Of a DNA stretch of 64,000 nucleotides, positions 57,401 to 64,000 are shown piece by piece (the stretch's first letter is position 1; each line of letters starts with the position of its first letter). This DNA is from Aquila chrysaetos chrysaetos (lineage: Eukaryota; Chordata; Aves; Accipitriformes; Accipitridae). The position numbers and the translations under genes were made by a program. The DNA is taken from assembly GCF_900496995.4 (NCBI RefSeq), contig NC_044014.1, positions 5,282,001 to 5,346,000 of the forward strand, given 5' to 3'. Under the pieces are notes generated by a model that was given only the letters and a program-made list of their open reading frames with translations, did no database searches and was not told the DNA's origin.

Positions 57401-60400
57401 ATGTGCAAAAGGGACAGCTAGAAACAGCAGGACAGTTGTTTCCATTCACCTGTCTCGCCAAGGCGGGAGGATATGTCTCTGCCCAAATGGAGATGAGGAA
57501 GAAGAAAGTCTGGCCCACCTCAGACATCCATTTCATCTTCCCTTGCAGCTCTTCACTCTTTATCACTGAAAAATGTTATAAAGCGTGACACCTGATAGCT
57601 CTCATATCTAATATTGGCAAAGAATTTCACTGAAGTGTCTTTGAAGGAATAAACTAGGACTGACTGCCTTTCTCCTATACGTGTATTTCTTGTACAAGTA
57701 CTTATTTGTATTTCTTCTTCCCTGAAAAAAAGAAATTACTAATGTGTGTGGACTCACAAAACGGTGCACTTTTTTCTGTGCTATAGTAATGTATTTGTCA
57801 TTGCTTTAAATATACTTAATGCACTTTTGAGGAGATTTCTTATGCAACAAATCCTGTTTTTTGCTGAACCCATCACGTTTCCAACAGTCTGTTAATGGCC
57901 ATGTTTAGTGCCCTGCCACAGCAGGGGTGTTTGCAGTGCCATACAGAAACAGCCCTGGAAGCTCTCAGCTAGTGGGGCTGAGGGACCAGCATGCCGAAAT
58001 CTAGATTCCCACACAAGTGAACTCATCTGCCCCTTCAGGGCTGTCCTGGGGTGACAAAGGAAATATTTCTCTCAGGTCATGAAACCCCTTTGGTAAGGAC
58101 CCACTTAGCTGTTTAAAAAAATAGTGTCTTTTGAAGCATGATGAAAAATGATTTAGTTAAATATAATGACAAGCCAAAACATTGATTTCAGAAGAAATGT
58201 CATGCTTCGTTTCATCAGTTTTACCTTTTGTTTCTCAAAGCAGAGAAGGACCAACTTCAAAGGAACTTTTGAAGTCTTCAGGGTGTACATACAAATGAAG
58301 GTTCTTTATTTTTTCTACTTTGAAAAACACCTGGAAACAAACATGGGAATGAAATAACACATTGCCAAAGGGTGGCAAGGCGGAAAATATGCACAAGAAA
58401 AAGTGAGCAAGCAGAGGAGCCAAAGACTGTCTTTCTTCTCTTTTCCCAGCTCCAATCCCTGCCGCCTCACGGGCAGCAGAATTACCTGATAACAGCAGTC
58501 CATGTGCTACGTACGCACATATCTCTGCACGCCTCACGTTAGCGGCGGCTGGGTGCGATGCGCGTGCAAGAAAGGATGATGAATAGCTGTTGTACAGCTT
58601 TGTGGTATGATTTGCATTTGGAAATGCAATATTCTGTTGAGGTTTGGAGACCCTGGGTATGTGCCTGGTTGCTTGCTCCTATTAAGGCCCCTGATGTATA
58701 TTCACTGCTGCTGTTACCCATGCCACCTATGGGAAGCTGTGTAGTGCCCTAATATTTGTTGCTTAGCTGTCCAGACATATTCTCAATTATAATTAAAATG
58801 CGTATTCTTTCAATGCATTTTTTTCATATTTTCTCTCTGTCAGCCATTCCACTAAATTCAACCCCAATAAGTTCTGAAGTGAAAAGTATTTTTGTTCTGA
58901 AGTGAAAGGTATTTTCGCACACTGAAGAATGAATAGGGAAAAGGGCAAAGCCTAGGTGAAGTAAATCACACCCCCAATAACATAACCTTCAAACAGGTTC
59001 CCCTCATTTATGGTGAATTTATTGGTAAAGCAAAGCGGAAACCTTTACATGTGAAGCCATCTTCTGTGGACAAAACTGAGTATTGACTGCTGGGTCCGGC
59101 TTCCCAGTCCCAGAGGAGAATTGCCTTGGGATAAGGATGTCACCGTCCAGCCTCCGGAAGGCTCAGCCCACCCCTGCGAATCCTGCAAGGGAAAATCTTT
59201 GTCAGAGATGAAGGCTATGCCAATGTAAATGGGTATCGGTGATCTTGGCTCTGCACACAGTGGGACAGGTCATTTCATCCTGTTACACAGCTAAGGCTTT
59301 GTGTCAACAGGGGTTGCTTATCTTGGTGTGTGCTGCATTCTTGCAGCTTTTCCTGCTTTTCACATTCACGTGGACAATGGTATAGTCTTACTAAAGAGAT
59401 TTTTCTCAGCTTCTAGAAAATCCCTTCCATCTCAGCAGGTACCACGGGTGGGGGTCACATAGAGTACCGCCAGTGCCGGTGACTGTCTCCAGCACCCTTG
59501 AAGCATTTGTTATTAAAAAAATGGAAGTGGCCTTCTAGTGCATTGGGGGTGCCAGGGAGTGAGGTGTGAGTAATATTGCCTTTAAATTTCTTTTACATAG
59601 ATTTCAATAGTAAAATCAATGCAATGAGAAATGGGGATTGAAGCGCACAGTGTAACCAAATGCTAACTCTGTCAAAGTCTGATTCCTTCAAGAAATAAGA
59701 TCCATTTATGAAAGTTACATTTCGATTCAGAGCCTTATCTTCTGAGAGTTTGGGGAGACCATAACAATTTGTCAGGATTCTGATTCAGAGACATCTCTAT
59801 ATAAGAATAATAAGTGCATTACTGATTAAAAAGTGCACAGAGATAACACAAAACCCAGCACATAAATGACCAACCCCCAACCCTAACAACTCCAAATTAA
59901 AGTCATCAAAGTTCAAATCACAGAAAAGGATAGAGTACCCTGAGCCAGTGTTTCCACTGATTTTGATTAATTGACTTCTTCTGGTACTCCTTCTCATGAG
60001 TGGTATTCAAGTAAGGAAAAAAAACAATTAGGGAAATTCACAAATACTTCTCTGGAGAAAACACTGGGAGTTGTGCCTGCGTAAAACTCAAGGATTTTTT
60101 ACGCAATATTAGAGCCCTAGTAGAGGACTTCAGCAGGGCCCTTGCATGGTTCCTGCTGTCCATCAGCCTCAACAGCACCCCCGAGAGAGCAAAGAGAATG
60201 GGTTTGGCAGTTTGATTTTCCTCAGGAAATTAATGTAGCAGTGCTCTGGGTCTTGATTCATAAGGTTGCTGAATATACTAGATGTAGGTGCAAAGCTGCA
60301 TCAAATTTTGATACATATTTACTGGAAATAATATTGATAAATAGAACTGATGCTGACCTAGCTTAGTTTTATGACTACTTAATGAAAGATGATGAAAAGA

Positions 60401-60703
60401 GTAATTAACAAAATAGGGAAGATGAATTAGTAGAGAAAATAAACAACTGGAAACAATCAAGCTAACCACATAAATTAATTAGGAAAACTTTCTTCCCTGC
60501 ATGAGTCCTCAGTGGCTTGGATGTAAGAGGAAAAAAGTGCACTTAAAGAGATGTGTAGATCTTTTCTGTCCGTACACTGATATTTTCCACAGTGCAGGCT
60601 TGTACATGCACAGCACAAGGCTGTGCAAATGCAGAGGCAATAGGTATGGGAGCTATTAAGGGAGCAGCGAGGAGTGCTTCAGTGGGACATCTTGGAGTGA
60701 CAC
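54431..60703. other. Intergenic region upstream of the DMBT1-like locus
   Basis: About 6.3 kb without an exon I can defend. It contains a short inverted repeat of 'ggtagct'/'agctacc' units at about 55145-55195 and a possible signal-peptide-like open stretch at 57450-57536 (minus), discussed as a finding. Confidence 0.4.
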
Positions 60704-60796
60704 CTTCTGCTGCCCCAGCAGCCTGTCTGCCCCAGTGTTGGGTGGTGGTGATGGGTGTAAGAGGTTGACAAGACATGAGTGTGCTCTCCGCAGGAA
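60704..60796 (-). pseudogene. Linker-like exon of an upstream DMBT1-like copy
   Basis: A 93-base segment with acceptor cacatag and donor gtgtca is open in the phase 1-1 frame used by the DMBT1-like linkers. It starts PAESTLMSCQPLTPITTT, close in type to [10 protein letters not shown] at 37684-37716. It lies between the upstream SRCR pseudo-exon (63.3-63.6 kb) and the first exon at 54.4 kb, so it probably belongs to a neighbouring gene copy. Its coding status is unknown. Confidence 0.4.
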
Positions 60797-60932
60797 CTAT
60801 GTGAAAAAGAAGATATCATGTTTAACTGTCACATTTTTGGCAACTAATGCAGTTAGAGAATGGTATGGAAAAAAGAAGGATGAGTAGTATGTTACGCAAC
60901 GGAAGCATTTATTACTTATTTCTATCTTATGG

Positions 60933-61577
60933 GCTGCAATGTATGTTTGCAGCCCAGAAAGCCAACTGTATCTTGGGCTGCATCAAGAGAAGTGTGACCA
61001 GCAGGTCGAGGGAGGGGATTCTGCCCCTCTGCTCCGCTCTGGTGAGACCCCACCTGCAGTACTGCATCCAGCTCTGGGGGCCCCAACATTAGAAGGACAT
61101 GGACCTGTTGGAGCGGGTCCAGAGGAGGGCCACGAAGATGATCAGGGGGCTGGAGCACCTCTCCTATGGAGACAGGCTGAGAGAGTTGGGGTTGTTCAGC
61201 CTGGAGAAGAGAAGGCTCCGGGGAGACCTTAGAGCAGCCTGCCAGTGCCTAAAGGGGGCTACAAGAGAGATGGGGAGGGACTTTTTACAAGGGCATGTAG
61301 TGATAGGACAAGGGGTAATGGCTTTACACTGAAAGAGGGCAGATTTAGGTTAGATGTAAGGAAGAAGTTCTTCCCTGTGAGGGTGGTGAGGCACTGGGAC
61401 AGGTTGCCCAGAGAAGCTGTGGCTGCCCCATCCCTGGCAGTGTTCAAGGCCAGGTTGGATGGGGCTTTGGGCAACCTGGTCTGGTGGAAGGTGTCCCTGC
61501 CCATGGCAGGGGAGTTGGAACTAGGTGATCTTTAAGGACCCTTCCAACCCAAACCATTCTGTGATTCTATCTTATGG
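60933..61577 (+). mobile_element. CR1 LINE, 5'-truncated
   Basis: The sequence encodes the C-terminal CR1 polymerase end ([20 protein letters not shown], then [20 protein letters not shown]) and ends 'cattctgtgattcta'. It is of the same subfamily as the copy in CUZD1 intron 2, and frameshifted. The 13 bases 'ttctatcttatgg' occur just before it (60920-60932) and at its end (61565-61577), which looks like a target-site duplication overlapping the 3' terminal repeat. Confidence 0.95.
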
Positions 61578-62373
61578 TTATAACCACATCAACCAATACA
61601 TGTGCCTTAAGTATGTATGGAAAACTTTTCCGACTATCCTACCTCCATGTATTAGTGTGAATTGTGCTGAATCTCTAGTCATGAAAATGTTTCTGCTGGG
61701 TCAATCTGCTTGTAATCAGGCTTATTTTCAGTTTATCTGAATACCTGATTGTTTCCAAGCATGAGGAGAGAATTAAAGCTCAGGACTGCTAGATTTTCAA
61801 CAGAATGCATATAAAGTGAGATTCCTGCCAGGAATACTTATTGTTAGATGGATTATATAAATATATTATTTTCTAAAGAGTGTTTGGATGTGAACAAACA
61901 GCACTGTTAGCTAAGGTAAAAAGGCATGGGGTGATGGGAGAATAACACAAACACTACTCCTCTGAGGAGCTGTGCTCTCCAAGAGAGGAGACTGTTAGGG
62001 GTGTAATGTGGGCCAAGTATACCTCTGCAATGGAGGACACCTGGCTTCCTTTTTCTGATTCCAGATTGTGGAATCCTGTGGCAATCAAGTTAACAAAGTT
62101 TGTCTCTCAGTTTTCTTACTGGGTACATCAATCCTAGTGGACTCTATAGAGCGAAGATAATAGAAATGGTTTGTGTTCTGTTACTTGAACTAAAGGTCAA
62201 GAACATTAGTCACAAAATACTCAGCCTTGTGAGTTAGCAGATGAAATCACTGAGACTTTGAGTTTGTAATAGAGAAAAATCATTGGTAAGAGGCTTTCCT
62301 CATCATTCCTCACTGAGAAATCAGTTCTCATGGAGTCTGGGGATCTGTAAGATGAAAGTGCCTGCTGAGATTT

Positions 62374-63037
62374 TGTGAGAGACTGAATTGTTATCTCGAG
62401 CTTATTTGTCTCAGAGATTGTTTGTTGTGAGAGACTGGACTATCATCTCAAGCCATTTGTCTCAAGGATTGTTTGCTGTGATGAGCCACTTATCCCAGAG
62501 ATGGCTTGTTTAAGCAGGGCACTCCTCTGTCCAAAAGGATGATTATCAAGCCACTGAGGCATCCAAGGGAGGAGACAGGCCGGAGCTAGCGAAGAATGTG
62601 GAGACTACCATTCTCGTGGAAACTGTAGTCTTTGAGATAAGATACTGGTTTCTGGTGTTGATCACGCAAAGGTCGTGTGATAGACGAAACCTGCAGCGCA
62701 TGAACTGTGCATGAACGGTACGTATGAGCATGCATCGGACTACGCCCTCTAAAAAACCGTGGAGACAAGCCGTGGTGTGCACCCAACACTGAAGAATTGA
62801 AGATTGAGGACCAACAGGATGCCGTTGGATCCATGGTGGTGACTATCCTTGCAACTCTATCCTGACTGCTTGCTTGATTTCTGCCTTTTCTTCCATTCTA
62901 TCCTATCGCTACTATTTTCTACTTTTGATAGTTTTAATAATACAAACTGGTTTGCGTATACGGCATTTGACCTCGTTTGTGTCTTAATCTCGCCCTTGGG
63001 ATAATATTAAAACCTTCCCTGACATTGGATCGGGACA
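62374..63037 (+). mobile_element. Solo LTR, ERVL-like
   Basis: A 664-base block starts TGTGAGAGACTG and ends GGATCGGGACA, flanked on both sides by the 5-base direct repeat GATTT (62369-62373 and 63038-63042). The 5' part has two diverged copies of a unit of about 51 bases starting 'tgtgagagactg'. The 3' part has a 'ttttaataatacaaactgg' polyadenylation-like region. There is no internal retroviral sequence on either side, so it is a solo LTR. Confidence 0.85.
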
Positions 63038-63322
63038 GATTTCTTGTAGATGCCTCAGCAATTTACCAGGCTTAAAGGTAATATACATCTTCATCCCTTC
63101 TCTTTATTCTGCAGAGCCTGTAAGAACAACCAAAGAGAAAAGTGATGAGTTGAGCTGGCAAATAGGTATGAGATTCATATTTGTTAGGTCTCAAATAATC
63201 CACAGAAGTGTAGCAAGAAATTATTTTGCATCACTGGCTCAACTCCTAATGATTTTTCAGCTATACTTGGAAATGCATTTTATGAGAAATTCTTGGAATG
63301 AAAAAAATAAAGCAGCAAGTAC

Positions 63323-63631
63323 CTGAACAGACAGCATCGGTATCTTCATTGTGGTGACAGTTAATGTCTTGACTGTCCGTTGTGGGAGCATTGCCACACA
63401 TAAGCTTCATACCCTCAGAACTGCACATCACCTAGGAAAATAACTCGAGAACCTTTCCCAAACTGGGCAGCTCTTGGTGCTGAGGTGGGCTGCCCACTCC
63501 CAAGCTGTCTGCAGATGACCTCAGCATCACTAATATCCCAGAAATCATGGCAGTTCCCCAGTGTCCTTTGTAAAAAAGTTCAACATGTCCCTCACATCGA
63601 TTTCTGCCATTCTCCAGCCACAAAGATATTT
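63323..63631 (-). pseudogene. SRCR pseudo-exon of an upstream DMBT1-like copy
   Basis: The exon keeps an acceptor (tttgctag) and a donor (TTCAG|gtactt). It starts [20 protein letters not shown] and KGHWGT, then shifts frame inside the TVCDD motif and continues [21 protein letters not shown] stop follows at VQF, and the end is recognisable as QCSHNGQ and then NCHHNED. Its 309 bases compare with 312 for intact exon B. It lies 9 kb upstream of the 54.4 kb first exon and points the same way, so it belongs to another SRCR gene or gene copy to the right. Confidence 0.8.
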
Positions 63632-63637
63632 CTAGCA

Positions 63638-64000
63638 AAGGCAGAGCAGAAGTAAATTACACCTAACCTTACAGTTATGCCAGGTGCAGGTCTGCATTGC
63701 AAAAAGGACAAGACTTGAGAAAAAGCTGTTCTGCAGAAAAGGGCCATTCATGCAGCCTGACATGGTACTTGGAGCAGGCAAACAGCCCTCTGATGCTATG
63801 CTGTACTTGCACCATAATTAAACAAGAAGATACAGAGGCTGGATTTTTGTAAGAACGATGGAAGTGGCCATTTGCTCTGTGCAGGTTCAGTGAGTCTTTG
63901 GAGTAGCACAACACTTTAAGGAAGGCTGTGTTCCCTGAGAACGACTTCTAGAGAGTCTAAGCAGGCACGTGTAAGGGACACTTTGCTCTTCTGTGATGAA
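63638..64000. other. Right end of the window
   Basis: Sequence upstream of the last SRCR pseudo-exon. No gene or repeat was recognised. Confidence 0.4.

Noticed and set aside
59030-59180. Acceptor-and-donor-flanked open stretch on the minus strand (about 46 codons, phase 0)
   Set aside because: Phase 0 does not fit the neighbouring phase-1 exons, and the translation has no recognisable linker or SRCR pattern.

Overview
This is vertebrate nuclear DNA, almost certainly from a bird. It has multi-exon genes with GT-AG introns, CR1 LINE copies with the CR1-type 3' end, and solo LTRs of the kinds that are common in avian genomes. The gene set (a PAAT/C10orf88 orthologue, CUZD1 and DMBT1-like SRCR/ZP sequence) corresponds to the neighbourhood of human 10q26. 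All gene models were read by eye from conserved protein motifs, splice sites and codon phase. No alignment or database search was run.

Layout. (1) 705-7564, minus: nine exons of an ADAM9-like membrane metalloprotease, from just after the signal peptide to the middle of the catalytic domain. The gene runs off the left edge and its first exon was not found. (2) About 11.5-12.7 kb: a CpG island. (3) 12038-17006, plus: a complete six-exon PAAT gene (441 aa), with a poly-C run forming the acceptor of intron 1. (4) 18666-29432, minus: a complete nine-exon CUZD1 gene (602 aa: signal peptide, two CUB domains, ZP domain, furin site, C-terminal membrane anchor), tail-to-tail with PAAT, with a TATA box at its 5' end. 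A CR1 copy lies in its second intron. (5) 32780-54382, minus: a DMBT1-like locus. It begins with a TATA box, a signal-peptide exon and an exon for a short cationic amphipathic segment. Then come Ser/Thr/Pro-rich mini-exons, two intact group-B SRCR domains, more mini-exons, and a broken ZP module. (6) 60.7-63.6 kb, minus: a linker-like exon and a frameshifted SRCR exon that look like part of a second, upstream DMBT1-like copy, next to a CR1 element and an ERVL-like solo LTR.

The most interesting part is the DMBT1-like locus. Almost every exon I can delimit starts and ends in phase 1, so exons can be gained, lost or skipped without breaking the frame. The sequence shows this in progress: duplicated linker exons, an LTR inserted between the duplicates, mini-exons with mutated splice sites, an SRCR exon whose conserved Cys codon is a stop, and a ZP exon split by another LTR-like insertion. 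The two SRCR domains keep all eight cysteines. The locus may therefore still encode a short secreted SRCR/mucin-like protein without a working ZP domain, or it may be a recent pseudogene. The sequence alone does not decide.

Introns and intergenic DNA make up the rest. I saw no tRNA, rRNA or CRISPR.
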